A DNA stretch of 64,000 bases from Clostridiales bacterium (lineage in GTDB: Bacteria > Bacillota > Clostridia > Peptostreptococcales > Anaerovoracaceae), in contig DUTT01000017.1 of assembly GCA_012841925.1 (NCBI GenBank), positions 1-64,000 of the forward strand, in the 5' to 3' direction. Both the position numbers and the translations under genes were made by a program. The notes below the pieces were generated by a model that was not told the origin of the DNA, ran no database searches, and saw only the letters and a program-made list of their open reading frames with translations. Below, one piece after another: positions 18,601 through 24,658 of this stretch (the first letter of the stretch is position 1; the number at the start of each line of letters is the position of its first letter).

Positions 18601-19138
18601 GGAGTCCCTGGTCCTGCAGCTCGAGATAGAAGTTGCCCTCGCCGTAAATGTCCAGAAGCGCGAGCGCCTCTTCGCGTGCTCCCTCGTAGCGCCCTTCGAG
18701 GAGTTCGGACTGCACTTTGCCGGCCAGACAGGCAGACAGAGCGATGAGGCCGCCGCTGTGAGCGCGCAGCAGATCGTGGTCGACTCTGGGCTTATAGTAA
18801 AACCCTTCGGTGTAGGCCGCCGACACGACCTTGATGAGATTCTCGTAGCCTTCCCGGTCCTTGACGAGCAGCACCAGGTGTCCCTGATCCTTGTCGTAAG
18901 CGGCTTCTTTATCGAAGCGCGTCCGCGTCGACGTGTAGACTTCGCAGCCGATGATGGGTTTAATGCCGGCTTTCTGCGCTTTCTCGTAGAAGTCGATGAC
19001 GCCGAACATCACACCGTGATCCGTGATCGCCAGCGACTTCATCCCCAGCTCTTTTGCCTTTTCGACGACCCGGTCGATCCGGGCGGCGCCGTCAAGCAGA
19101 CTGTATTCGGTATGCAGATGTAAATGGGTAAATCCCAT
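15611..19138 (-). CDS. dnaE: DNA polymerase III alpha subunit (DnaE)
   Basis: Replicative family C polymerase, 1175 residues, of the E. coli DnaE type and not the PolC type. The N-terminal PHP domain begins THLHLHTEYSLLDGA. The palm contains GPGRGSAAGSIVAYAL and the PDIDVDFC catalytic aspartates, with the thumb and fingers (FNKSHAAAYAVIAYQTAHLK) following, then a helix-hairpin-helix region and an OB fold (VVMAGIVTGKRTLVTKKGQM) near residue 1000. Start ATG 19138 follows AAAAGGAG. A plausible extended -10 (TGG-TACAAT) is about 50 bases upstream. It heads a dnaE-pfkA-dinB run. Confidence 0.98.
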   Translation of the reverse strand: MGFTHLHLHTEYSLLDGAARIDRVVEKAKELGMKSLAITDHGVMFGVIDFYEKAQKAGIKPIIGCEVYTSTRTRFDKEAAYDKDQGHLVLLVKDREGYENLIKVVSAAYTEGFYYKPRVDHDLLRAHSGGLIALSACLAGKVQSELLEGRYEGAREEALALLDIYGEGNFYLELQDQGLPEERQILPDMLRLSKETGIPLVATNDVHYVEREDAHAHDILLCIQTGKTISDADRMRFPNDEFYLKSEEEMRRLFASIPEAIENTNIIADQCNFQFNFDELHIPDFHVPTGESEDEYLRRLCEEGLRERYGDPGDELRERMEYELDTIRNMGYTGYFLIVWDFINFAKTNGIMVGPGRGSAAGSIVAYALKITDIDPVRFGLIFERFLNPDRISMPDIDVDFCVERRQEVIDYVIEKYGEDHVAQIITFTSLKPRAGVRDVARVLDIPFSKAGDIANMIPKTLDITLDKALKVSPDLKKAYGEDPIVQQVVDIAKALEGVPRNSSTHAAGVVISKRPVDEYVPLIQSDKGLATQFTMTTIEKLGLLKMDFLGLRNLTVIRDTLAMLKRDRGIEVDLTALTYDDPDVYNMISEGNTVGIFQLESGGMTRFMKNLKPDCLEDIIAGISLFRPGPMDSIPQYIENKTHPEQVSYMTPELEPILSVTYGCMVYQEQVMQIVRDLAGYSYGRSDLVRRAMSKKKAAIMAQEREYFVHGKVDASGSVEVPGCVRNGIRADAANEIFDRMTSFAEYAFNKSHAAAYAVIAYQTAHLKAHYPVEFLAALMSSMVGDAASVATYIRNARDMGIDVLPPNVCCSQKQFSVEDGKIRFGLLGVKNVGEGIIDAIIESRESNAPSDFFEFIERIDVRHLNKKAIESLIRAGATDCFPGNRAQKLGVYEGLVESAQTSSRNNLEGQLSLFGPDAPAATGGLAVARDLPPANDYRREDLMFMEKEMLGVFLTDHPLADVTDRLQEVITMDSGRLETAEEDDEIRDGMDVVMAGIVTGKRTLVTKKGQMMAFIALEDLYGSVEVIVFPRTYERCSGILEEDNVLVVTGRLDMKEEGVPKLLAGKVSLLSEYRGKKPAPASASAPKRSNGRNGEQEKSVAMIRLVIPETFEEGEGLLAFRDIAREYRGDMPVAVMVASTGNKYQLDYDLWVEPCEGFYRRVRDIFGEESIRP

Positions 19139-19216
19139 GAGTACTCCTTTTGGTGCCTACAAGCTCTTTTCGAGTACTAATTGTACCATATATGCCCTGG
19201 TTCTTCTATCCTTTCC

Positions 19217-19245
19217 TTGCGTTCGCTCGCCGGTTGGAATACAAT
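19217..19245 (+). promoter_or_regulatory. Promoter for the thioesterase gene, leaderless geometry
   Basis: TTGCGT (19217-19222) and TACAAT (19240-19245) are spaced by exactly 17 bp. The ATG of the thioesterase begins seven bases after the -10, where transcription should start, and there is no Shine-Dalgarno sequence between them. Confidence 0.55.
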
Positions 19246-19251
19246 GTCCGT

Positions 19252-20031
19252 ATGTTAAACAATGAGAAAAATAATCGCTACGGCATCCTGCTCGACCCGT
19301 CGCTCATCAACCAAAACGGAATACTAAAACCGCAGGCCTATCAGGCTTTGTACTGCGAGCTCGCCGAGCGCCACCTGTCGGCTCACGGCGTGGGCAGCGA
19401 CAAAGCAGGCGAAACCGGACTCGCCTGGGTGCTCGTATCGATGGCCATCGACATTAAAAATCCGGGCCCGCCGCCCGGACTCCTGCAGGCAGAAACGTGG
19501 AAGTCCGGCAGGAAGGGACCCTATTTTTTGCGCGACTACATCTTCTACAACAGCGAAGGAGCAGAGTGCTTTCGCGGCACGTCGCACAGCGTGCTGTTCG
19601 ACTTAAACGCGCGGCAGGTGTTTCGCGACCGCAGCCATCCGATGTATGCGCTGACGGCGGACAGAGGGCCGCTCACGTCGGGCACGGCCACGTGGAAACA
19701 GAGCTACGGCAACGCTGCGGAAGACATCGCAGCAAACTTTCAAATAAGGGCAAACCGCCGCGTCGAAAACAGCTTTCTCGACATGCTCGGGCACGTCAAC
19801 AACATCCGCTACGCCGAGTTTGCCTACGATGCGATGACAGATGCGGAAATCGACTCGCTTGTGAGCCTGCGCCGCATGGAAGTGTATTTTTCTGCAGAGC
19901 TTAGAAAAAACGACGCCTTTACCGTCTCCGTCGCGACCCGTCCCGCGGGGCTCTTTTTCCGTGGAACGAAGGACGAAGATGGCAAAACGTCGTTTGATCT
20001 GGTGTTGTACACTCGTGCATCCGATGAATAA
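19252..20031 (+). CDS. Acyl-ACP thioesterase
   Basis: The 259-residue protein resembles bacterial FatA/FatB-type acyl-ACP thioesterases, built from two hot-dog domains; it would release free fatty acids from acyl-ACP and so limit chain elongation. The first half contains GLAWVLVSMAIDI and the second NSFLDMLGHVNNIRYAEF, with the Asn-His pair of the catalytic hot-dog. Length fits the bacterial family (about 240-260). The open frame could start at 19150, but family alignment favours ATG 19252 (MLNNEKN). That ATG has no ribosome site and falls at the predicted transcription start, so the mRNA is probably leaderless. A strong hairpin terminator follows immediately. Confidence 0.85.
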   Translation: MLNNEKNNRYGILLDPSLINQNGILKPQAYQALYCELAERHLSAHGVGSDKAGETGLAWVLVSMAIDIKNPGPPPGLLQAETWKSGRKGPYFLRDYIFYNSEGAECFRGTSHSVLFDLNARQVFRDRSHPMYALTADRGPLTSGTATWKQSYGNAAEDIAANFQIRANRRVENSFLDMLGHVNNIRYAEFAYDAMTDAEIDSLVSLRRMEVYFSAELRKNDAFTVSVATRPAGLFFRGTKDEDGKTSFDLVLYTRASDE

Positions 20032-20059
20032 AAACAGCCTCCGACCGGAGGCTGTTTTA
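20031..20059. terminator. Intrinsic terminator after the thioesterase gene
   Basis: AAAACAGCCTCC and GGAGGCTGTTTT form a perfect 12-bp stem around a four-base loop, ending in a short T-run on the plus strand. The A-run on the other side would let it work in both directions. Confidence 0.85.
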
Positions 20060-20070
20060 GATTGTGACGA

Positions 20071-20160
20071 TCAGTACTCCAACTGCCTGTAGTACTTTCG
20101 GATGTCCATCGGGTGACAGTTGAGTCGTTCGATGTGCACGTCGATGCGACTTGCGACGGC
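20071..20160 (-). pseudogene. 3' remnant of a SIS-domain (FrlB-like) gene
   Basis: Read on the minus strand this ends ERLNCHPMDIRKYYRQLEY and stop, almost identical to the C-terminus of the intact SIS gene at 23,211-24,206 (one Lys/Arg difference in that stretch). By hand alignment about 87 bp (20,074-20,160 against 23,214-23,300) match with roughly 11 mismatches. Similarity stops abruptly at 20,160. The frame stays open to 20,406, but the upstream part is unlike the SIS gene, has no ribosome site and runs into AT-rich intergenic DNA, so this is a fragment and not a working gene. It forms one end of the accessory islet. Confidence 0.75.
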
Positions 20161-20415
20161 GTCTTTCGCATTACCGTGCACAGATTTGTAACAATCAAAA
20201 ATAGGTCGAGCATGTCTGTCGAACTGTTTCAAGGCAGTCCTCCAGAAGTTTGGTTCCGTAGATGCTTGTAAGAGTCCAGAGAGCATGGTCGCGCCAGCTG
20301 CCGTCATCGTATCCTGCTTTTTGTGCAGGTTACGGCACGGAAGTTCACCGCTGGAGAAGAATACTATTGATTTACATAAATTTACAATATATAATATGGT
20401 CGACAAGCCTTCAGC
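20161..20415. other. Non-coding stretch, no recognisable gene
   Basis: No supported gene is present here. Frames are short and lack ribosome sites. The right half (about 20,360-20,415) becomes AT-rich, with TTTACATAAATTTAC and ATATATAATATGG runs just before the hicA promoter. It may hold decayed DNA left by the event that produced the SIS remnant. Confidence 0.5.
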
Positions 20416-20444
20416 TTGACATTACGTAATTTATGTAATATTAT
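20416..20444 (+). promoter_or_regulatory. hicAB promoter with palindromic operator candidates
   Basis: A perfect TTGACA -35 (20416-20421) and TATTAT -10 (20439-20444) are 17 bp apart. The spacer begins with the perfect palindrome ATTACGTAAT (20421-20430), followed by a second half-site TATGTAAT. The HicB antitoxin, which carries a DNA-binding tail, would be expected to bind here and autorepress. Confidence 0.7.
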
Positions 20445-20462
20445 TTACAAAGGAGTCACGCT

Positions 20463-20648
20463 TTGCGAGGAAAAGAACTCGTCAAGTTATTGCACAAAAA
20501 GGGGTGGCACGTTGATCGTGTACAAGGAAGCCACTACGTTATGAAGAATGGCAAAAAAACTGAAGTGATCCCTGTACACAATCGAGATCTCCCAACGGGA
20601 TTGCTTAAGGCTATATTAAAGCGCCTCGAACAGGATGATGTAAGTTGA
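20463..20648 (+). CDS. hicA: HicA-family mRNA interferase toxin
   Basis: The 61-residue protein has the double-stranded-RNA-binding-like HicA fold: MRGKELVKLLHKKGW, then VQGSHYVMKNG containing the catalytic histidine, then a helix LPTGLLKAILKRLEQ. HicA toxins cleave mRNA and are neutralised by HicB. The start is TTG at 20463 behind AAAGGAG; no ATG is available. It is followed 13 bp later by hicB, the usual toxin-first order. Codon and base use are more AT-rich than in the flanking housekeeping genes, consistent with transfer. Confidence 0.93.
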   Translation: MRGKELVKLLHKKGWHVDRVQGSHYVMKNGKKTEVIPVHNRDLPTGLLKAILKRLEQDDVS

Positions 20649-20661
20649 GAAGAGGTTTCAG

Positions 20662-21042
20662 ATGATACGAGTTTATCCAGCAATTTTCCATGAAGAAGAT
20701 GAAGGCTATTGGGTCGAATTTCCAGATTTAATCGGCTGTCAATCCTCGGGCGAAACAATCGAAGATGCTGCCGAGATGGCACAGGAAGCCCTAGGCTTAT
20801 ACCTTGCTTCCTTAATGGAAGACGGAACTGAACTTCCCAAACCGACCGATATCAAAGACCTCGATCTAAGAGAAGGTCATGCAGGCTATGTCAGCTCTGA
20901 TGTCGATAAATTTCGCAGAGATACGAGAGCGATTCGCAAAACGATTTCCATTCCGAAGTGGATGAGCGACGAAGCCCAAAAGAGGAACATCAGCCTGTCG
21001 AAGGTGCTCCAGGAAAGTTTAATTGAACGGTTTGGGTTATAG
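20662..21042 (+). CDS. hicB: HicB-family antitoxin
   Basis: The 126-residue protein has an N-terminal HicB RNase H-like domain (YPAIFHEEDEGYWVEFPDL, then GCQSSGETIEDAAEMAQEAL) and a C-terminal DNA-binding segment from about residue 93 (RKTISIPKWMSDEAQKRN, then ISLSKVLQESLIERFG) of ribbon-helix-helix type. It binds and inhibits HicA and probably represses the hicAB promoter at 20416-20444. It has its own GAGAAGAGG-like ribosome site and is cotranscribed with hicA. A small hairpin follows the stop. Confidence 0.93.
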   Translation: MIRVYPAIFHEEDEGYWVEFPDLIGCQSSGETIEDAAEMAQEALGLYLASLMEDGTELPKPTDIKDLDLREGHAGYVSSDVDKFRRDTRAIRKTISIPKWMSDEAQKRNISLSKVLQESLIERFGL

Positions 21043-21047
21043 ACCAT

Positions 21048-21068
21048 AAGGCTTCGCCTTTTCGCTTT
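21048..21068 (+). terminator. Probable weak terminator after hicB
   Basis: AAGGC and GCCTT pair around a TTC loop and are followed by TTCGCTTT. The stem is short, so termination may be partial. Confidence 0.4.
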
Positions 21069-21139
21069 CATGTTACGCCTCACTCTGTCAAAGCCTGGCA
21101 GTGTGGATCATATCAACCGCAACCGGCACAAATCCCTAT

Positions 21140-21778
21140 TTAAAATTTCAACGTTATCTCCTTTTTTGCAATTTCTATTATCCCTTCGTCCTTCATCCTC
21201 TTGAGCTCGCGAAACAGCGATGGCCGCTGTACACCGAAGTAATCGGCCAGCTGTTTTTTTGTTATCGGCAGTGATATCGTATCCGATTTTTGCTCAACAG
21301 AAAGAGCGCGTAAGTAATCCGTCAAATTGTCCCGCAAAGATTTTCGCGTGTACATGGCAATCTTCTGGTTCATTCCTTGTGAGTTTTCCGACAGTGACTG
21401 CACGTATCGCATCACAAATTCACGATGTTTCAGGAGTTCCTCGATGCCGGATTTTGTGACGTGATACAACACACAGCCCTCCGTGCAGTAAATATTGATC
21501 GGATAAGTATTTTGTTCCGCAAACACCAGGTTCGCACCGATTAAGCTGTTGGCGCCAAATGTAAACACGACCGTTTCGGACCCGTTGTCGGCCAACGCGT
21601 ACGCGATCAGCTTACCACAAAGCACGACGTCCGCTCCGATGCATACCTTGCCTTGTTCGTGCACGGTTGCACCCTTGTGATACGACCGGCAGTATATCTC
21701 CCGCTCCACAACCAGCCGCTCCAGTGTAGCGGAATCAATTCCCTGAAAGAGTGCAATGTGCTTTACTTCTTCTGTCAT
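21140..21778 (-). CDS. Crp/Fnr-family transcriptional regulator
   Basis: The 212-residue protein has an N-terminal cyclic-nucleotide-binding-like beta-roll (about residues 5-115) and a C-terminal winged helix-turn-helix. The recognition region is LPITKKQLADYFGVQRPSLFRELKRM. It lacks the cAMP-binding signature of Crp and the N-terminal cysteine cluster of Fnr, but five cysteines are scattered in the sensor domain (around YCRSY, KVCIGADVVLC and YCTEGC), so redox, metal or thiol sensing is possible. ATG 21778, eight bases after GAGAGG, is preferred over an upstream TTG that lies inside the operator. It is divergent from the permease pair and very probably controls it and itself. Confidence 0.88.
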   Translation of the reverse strand: MTEEVKHIALFQGIDSATLERLVVEREIYCRSYHKGATVHEQGKVCIGADVVLCGKLIAYALADNGSETVVFTFGANSLIGANLVFAEQNTYPINIYCTEGCVLYHVTKSGIEELLKHREFVMRYVQSLSENSQGMNQKIAMYTRKSLRDNLTDYLRALSVEQKSDTISLPITKKQLADYFGVQRPSLFRELKRMKDEGIIEIAKKEITLKF

Positions 21779-21792
21779 CTGTTCTACCTCTC

Positions 21793-21816
21793 TTTCTTTA
21801 TTATGCAATAAAGAAA
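21793..21816. promoter_or_regulatory. 24-bp palindromic Crp/Fnr-type operator
   Basis: Perfect 10-bp arms TTTCTTTATT and AATAAAGAAA flank ATGC. Arms around a central four-base spacer match the geometry of Fnr/Crp sites. It lies between the divergent regulator and permease genes and overlaps the regulator's -10, so autorepression is likely; its centre is about 57 bp upstream of the predicted permease transcript start. Confidence 0.7.
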
Positions 21817-21828
21817 CCTACGTGTCTA
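21800..21828 (-). promoter_or_regulatory. Promoter of the Crp/Fnr regulator gene
   Basis: On the minus strand TAGACA (21823-21828) and CATAAT (21800-21805) are 17 bp apart. The -10 lies inside the palindromic operator. Confidence 0.5.
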
Positions 21829-21849
21829 TCTATGCGCATGCAGATATTT

Positions 21850-21855
21850 TATAAT
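21850..21855 (+). promoter_or_regulatory. -10 element of the permease operon
   Basis: A perfect TATAAT lies 30 bp upstream of the first permease ATG. The -35 region (TATCTA) is poor, which would suit a promoter that needs an activator. Confidence 0.45.
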
Positions 21856-21885
21856 TTCGCTATTATTGTGTCGAAAGGAGTAAGT

Positions 21886-22368
21886 ATGGACATCTTTACG
21901 TTGGCAATATGGATTGGCACCTTGATTTTCCTCGCTCTTTCCTTTGCCAAAGACAAAGTGAAAACAAAGCAAGCGCTTAAAATGGGTCTGGGCATGGGCA
22001 AAGGGATGGCAGGGAGTGTCTTCACCATCATTTTTGCAATCGGACTGATTTTAACACTGCTGCCGCCTGCAGAGATCGCCGGCTACGTGGGGAAACAATC
22101 TGTATTGCTTGCGACGGTTGTTGCGGCGTTGTTTGGAACAATTACGCTCGTGCCTGCCTTCATCGCATTTCCACTCGTTGGAACGTTAGTTGATGCGGGG
22201 GTTAGCATAGTGCCTTCAGTTGCGTTTCTCACCACGCTTACCATGGTGGGGGTCGTAACATTTCCGCTCGAAAAGAAAGAATTCGGAATAAAATTTACCG
22301 CAATACGAAACGGCCTCAGCTTCTTATTTGCAATTGTCATTGCGCTTGTTATGGGGGTGATCATGTGA
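21886..22368 (+). CDS. Permease subunit, ArsP/DUF318-like half (first of a split pair)
   Basis: The 160-residue protein is almost entirely membrane-embedded, with about four to five helices. The motif VPAFIAFPLVGTLVDAG at residues 89-105 resembles the repeated G-P-x-x-A-F-P-L motif of the ArsP/YraQ-type permeases (PF03773), which are normally one ~320-residue chain with two such repeats. Here each repeat is on its own gene. Known relatives export organoarsenicals, but most are uncharacterised. The ATG at 21886 follows AAAGGAG; an upstream extension of the frame is spurious. It overlaps the next gene by 4 bp, so the two are coupled. Confidence 0.75.
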   Translation: MDIFTLAIWIGTLIFLALSFAKDKVKTKQALKMGLGMGKGMAGSVFTIIFAIGLILTLLPPAEIAGYVGKQSVLLATVVAALFGTITLVPAFIAFPLVGTLVDAGVSIVPSVAFLTTLTMVGVVTFPLEKKEFGIKFTAIRNGLSFLFAIVIALVMGVIM

Positions 22369-23084
22369 CGATGATAAAAAAACTAAAAGAAAATTTATTC
22401 TTAACAGTTGTAGCGGTCATGTATATCGCCGTGTTTGCGATCAATCCTTCTATGGGCAGCGCATCTGTTAAAAACAGCGGATACTACATCAAAGAAATGC
22501 TCATGATTATGCCGGTTATTTTCATTCTGACGGCATTGCTGGATCTTTGGGTTCCAAAAGAAAAAATTATGCAGTTTTTGGGCAGAGATGCCGGGGCAAA
22601 AGGTATTTTCCTCTCGTTTGTAGTGGGCAGTATTTCGGCAGGACCGATTTATGCAGCATTTCCCATGTGCGTGATGCTCCACAAAAAAGGTGCCTCTATC
22701 CGCAACATCGTTATCATTTTGAGTTCCTGGGCTGTTATTAAGGTGCCCATGTTGCTCAATGAGGCGAAGTTTTTGGGACCGAAATTTATGGCTATCCGCT
22801 GGGTGCTCACGGTCGCAGCAATTCTTGTCTTTTCCTGGATATCGGATAAAGTAATCAAAGACGAAGACCTGCCGGGTGAAGTTCTGACGAAGCCCGGCCT
22901 CCATGTCAATCGGGATGCCTGCATGGGCTGCTCCATTTGCGCAAACAGCGCACCGGCTTTATTTGAGATGCAAGACAAAAAGGCAATTGTAAAGAACGCC
23001 CACCCGGAAGAAAACGATATGGCGTTGCTGCAAACCATTATACAAGAGTGCCCGGTTCACGCTATTGAATACTCAGAGGAATAA
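22365..23084 (+). CDS. Permease subunit (ArsP/DUF318-like half) fused to a 4Fe-4S ferredoxin domain
   Basis: Residues 10-165 hold four to five membrane helices, with GPIYAAFPMCVMLHKKG at 93-109, the second copy of the permease motif found in the preceding gene. After a short charged linker, residues ~178-239 form a soluble ferredoxin-like domain with Cys186, Cys189, Cys192 and Cys229 (CMGCSIC and later ECPVHAIE), the pattern for a single 4Fe-4S cluster. The start is GTG at 22365, overlapping the previous stop. The fusion suggests that transport is coupled to, or gated by, electron transfer or cluster state at the inner membrane face; that is inference. No known family symbol is applied. Confidence 0.78.
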   Translation: MTMIKKLKENLFLTVVAVMYIAVFAINPSMGSASVKNSGYYIKEMLMIMPVIFILTALLDLWVPKEKIMQFLGRDAGAKGIFLSFVVGSISAGPIYAAFPMCVMLHKKGASIRNIVIILSSWAVIKVPMLLNEAKFLGPKFMAIRWVLTVAAILVFSWISDKVIKDEDLPGEVLTKPGLHVNRDACMGCSICANSAPALFEMQDKKAIVKNAHPEENDMALLQTIIQECPVHAIEYSEE

Positions 23085-23103
23085 TTATATCCACACACGT
23101 GAT

Positions 23104-23146
23104 TCAACACTGCCGACGTCGTTTCTTCAGACGTCGGCAGTGTTGA
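23104..23146. repeat. Perfect 17-bp inverted repeat downstream of the permease operon
   Basis: TCAACACTGCCGACGTC and its exact complement GACGTCGGCAGTGTTGA surround a nine-base loop. There is no T-run on either side, so it is not a standard intrinsic terminator. It lies between the permease operon and the convergent SIS gene, about 65 bp from the SIS stop, near the right boundary of the islet. Confidence 0.8.
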
Positions 23147-23210
23147 TAACAGATCATTGAATACCCACGGTCTCCGCTGGCACTTCAGCGCACGGATTAC
23201 GCGTGCATCT

Positions 23211-24206
23211 CTAATACTCCAACTGCCTGTAATATCTCCGGATATCCATCGGATGACAGTTCAGCCGTTCGATGTGCACGTCGATGCGGCTTGCGATGGC
23301 GCGCATCACGAGATGCGAAATGCAGCCGCGAAATTCCGCTCGGATTCCCTTGAGCGGATAGTCTTTCGTATCGATGATCGTATACCGCGAGGTGATGCGC
23401 GGCAGAAATTTTGCAACGCGTTCGCTTAAGCTCCGCTGCGAATCCTCGCCGACGAAGACCGTAACTGCCGTGTCGCGATCGACGATTTCGAACATGCCGT
23501 GGAAAAACTCCGCCGAGTGAATGGATTTCGTACGAAGCCAGTGCTGTTCCTCCCAGTAGCACATCGCATACGAATACGTTGCACCGTACTGATTTCCTGC
23601 ACCGACAAAGTAGTGAATGGCGTCGTCTTTGTGCGCCTGAGCAAACGCAAGGCCGAACTCGTCGGCCTGCTTCGTCGTTTCAGCAAGCGCCTCCGGCAGA
23701 AAGCGGTCAAATTCCTGGTATAGCTCATCGTACTCGCCGAAGTCGCCTGCGTTGAACATAAGCCGATCTGCGACCATAAACAATTTCAGCTGCTCGTTTT
23801 CCGGGTAGGCGATGTGCCAGTCGACCATGCCGGCAAGCGCGGCCTGTTCGTCGTCGATAAAGCCGAGCACCCTGGCACCAGCTTCTTTCGCCTTGGCAAC
23901 GCCCTTTACCATCTCCTCAGTCGATCCCGTTACAGAAGAGATGACGGCCAACGTACCGGGCCCGATGCGCCTGTTGCCCGTTGTCAGATATTCGGCCGCA
24001 TTTTCCACGATGATGTCGATGTCGCTTCGCTCTTTGATGTGGACTTCGGTCTGCAGGCACGATGCGTACGTGCCGCCGATTCCGAGCAGGAGAATATTCC
24101 GGTATCCTTCCCGGCAGATATCGTCCACGATCGGTTCGATCTGCGACCGCAGCGCCAGCGCACCGCGGACACCCTCTACAAACTGTTCTTCGTTAAATTT
24201 CAACAA
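23211..24206 (-). CDS. SIS-domain sugar-phosphate protein, FrlB (fructoselysine-6-P deglycase)-like
   Basis: The 331-residue protein has two SIS (sugar isomerase) domains. The first includes LLLGIGGTYASC and SSVTGSTEEM, the phosphosugar-binding loops. The second contains SIHSAEFFHGMFEIVDRDT, matching the SGEFRHGPLEI region of E. coli FrlB, and the end HPMDIRRYYRQLEY also resembles FrlB's RRYYGGLVEY. FrlB splits fructoselysine-6-phosphate into glucose-6-phosphate and lysine; a related isomerase or deglycase on another amino sugar is equally possible. The start is TTG at 24206 behind GGAG. It is the last gene of an operon with TipAS, PGM, PfkB and aldolase genes. Its 3' end is duplicated at 20,071. 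Confidence 0.8.
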   Translation of the reverse strand: MLKFNEEQFVEGVRGALALRSQIEPIVDDICREGYRNILLLGIGGTYASCLQTEVHIKERSDIDIIVENAAEYLTTGNRRIGPGTLAVISSVTGSTEEMVKGVAKAKEAGARVLGFIDDEQAALAGMVDWHIAYPENEQLKLFMVADRLMFNAGDFGEYDELYQEFDRFLPEALAETTKQADEFGLAFAQAHKDDAIHYFVGAGNQYGATYSYAMCYWEEQHWLRTKSIHSAEFFHGMFEIVDRDTAVTVFVGEDSQRSLSERVAKFLPRITSRYTIIDTKDYPLKGIRAEFRGCISHLVMRAIASRIDVHIERLNCHPMDIRRYYRQLEY

Positions 24207-24220
24207 TGCTCAGGCTCTCC

Positions 24221-24646
24221 TTACACGTCGTAGTATAGCGCGAGCGCTTTTTTAAAGAACTCGGCGCGTCCTTCCGCCAGCGCTTCCATGTTCTCAGCGA
24301 AACGCTGATCGGCACAGTACATATCGGCAAGACCCAGGTGAGCCTCGGGCTTCAGCGTCCCCTTGCCCCAGTAGATAGCCAGCCACTCCCGATGGATACT
24401 GCACGCTTCGCGGGCGGAGGCACAGGCGGGATCGCCGGTCGTTGCAGCCTCCTTGAGCGCATGTGTAAAGTCGGCCGCCAGTTTCTCGGCCCGTTCGAAT
24501 TCCTCTTGCGTGAGTGCCGCAAATCGCTCGCGCGCTTTCTTTAACTGCGTTTCGCCGTACAGCGCGATCAGCTCGTTCTTATACTTTTCCTCATTTTCGG
24601 CCAGGAGTCTTTCCTTCAGGCCGGCAAATGCTTCATAATCGGTCAT
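24221..24646 (-). CDS. Stand-alone TipAS-domain protein
   Basis: The 141-residue all-helical protein matches the TipAS antibiotic-recognition domain usually found behind a MerR-type DNA-binding domain. The diagnostic C-terminal part is visible: HREWLAIYWG, AHLGLADMYCADQRFAENM, then GRAEFFKKALALYY. No helix-turn-helix is present, so it cannot bind DNA by itself; it may bind a small molecule or act with another protein. It lies between the phosphohexomutase (12 bp) and SIS (14 bp) genes in one transcription unit and starts at ATG behind AAGGAGG. Confidence 0.8.
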   Translation of the reverse strand: MTDYEAFAGLKERLLAENEEKYKNELIALYGETQLKKARERFAALTQEEFERAEKLAADFTHALKEAATTGDPACASAREACSIHREWLAIYWGKGTLKPEAHLGLADMYCADQRFAENMEALAEGRAEFFKKALALYYDV

Positions 24647-24658
24647 GTCACTCCCTCC

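Noticed and set aside
20071..20406. A 111-codon minus-strand frame taken as a small gene
   Set aside because: Only the last 30 codons resemble anything (the SIS C-terminus); the TTG start lies in AT-rich DNA without a ribosome site, so it is treated as a remnant.
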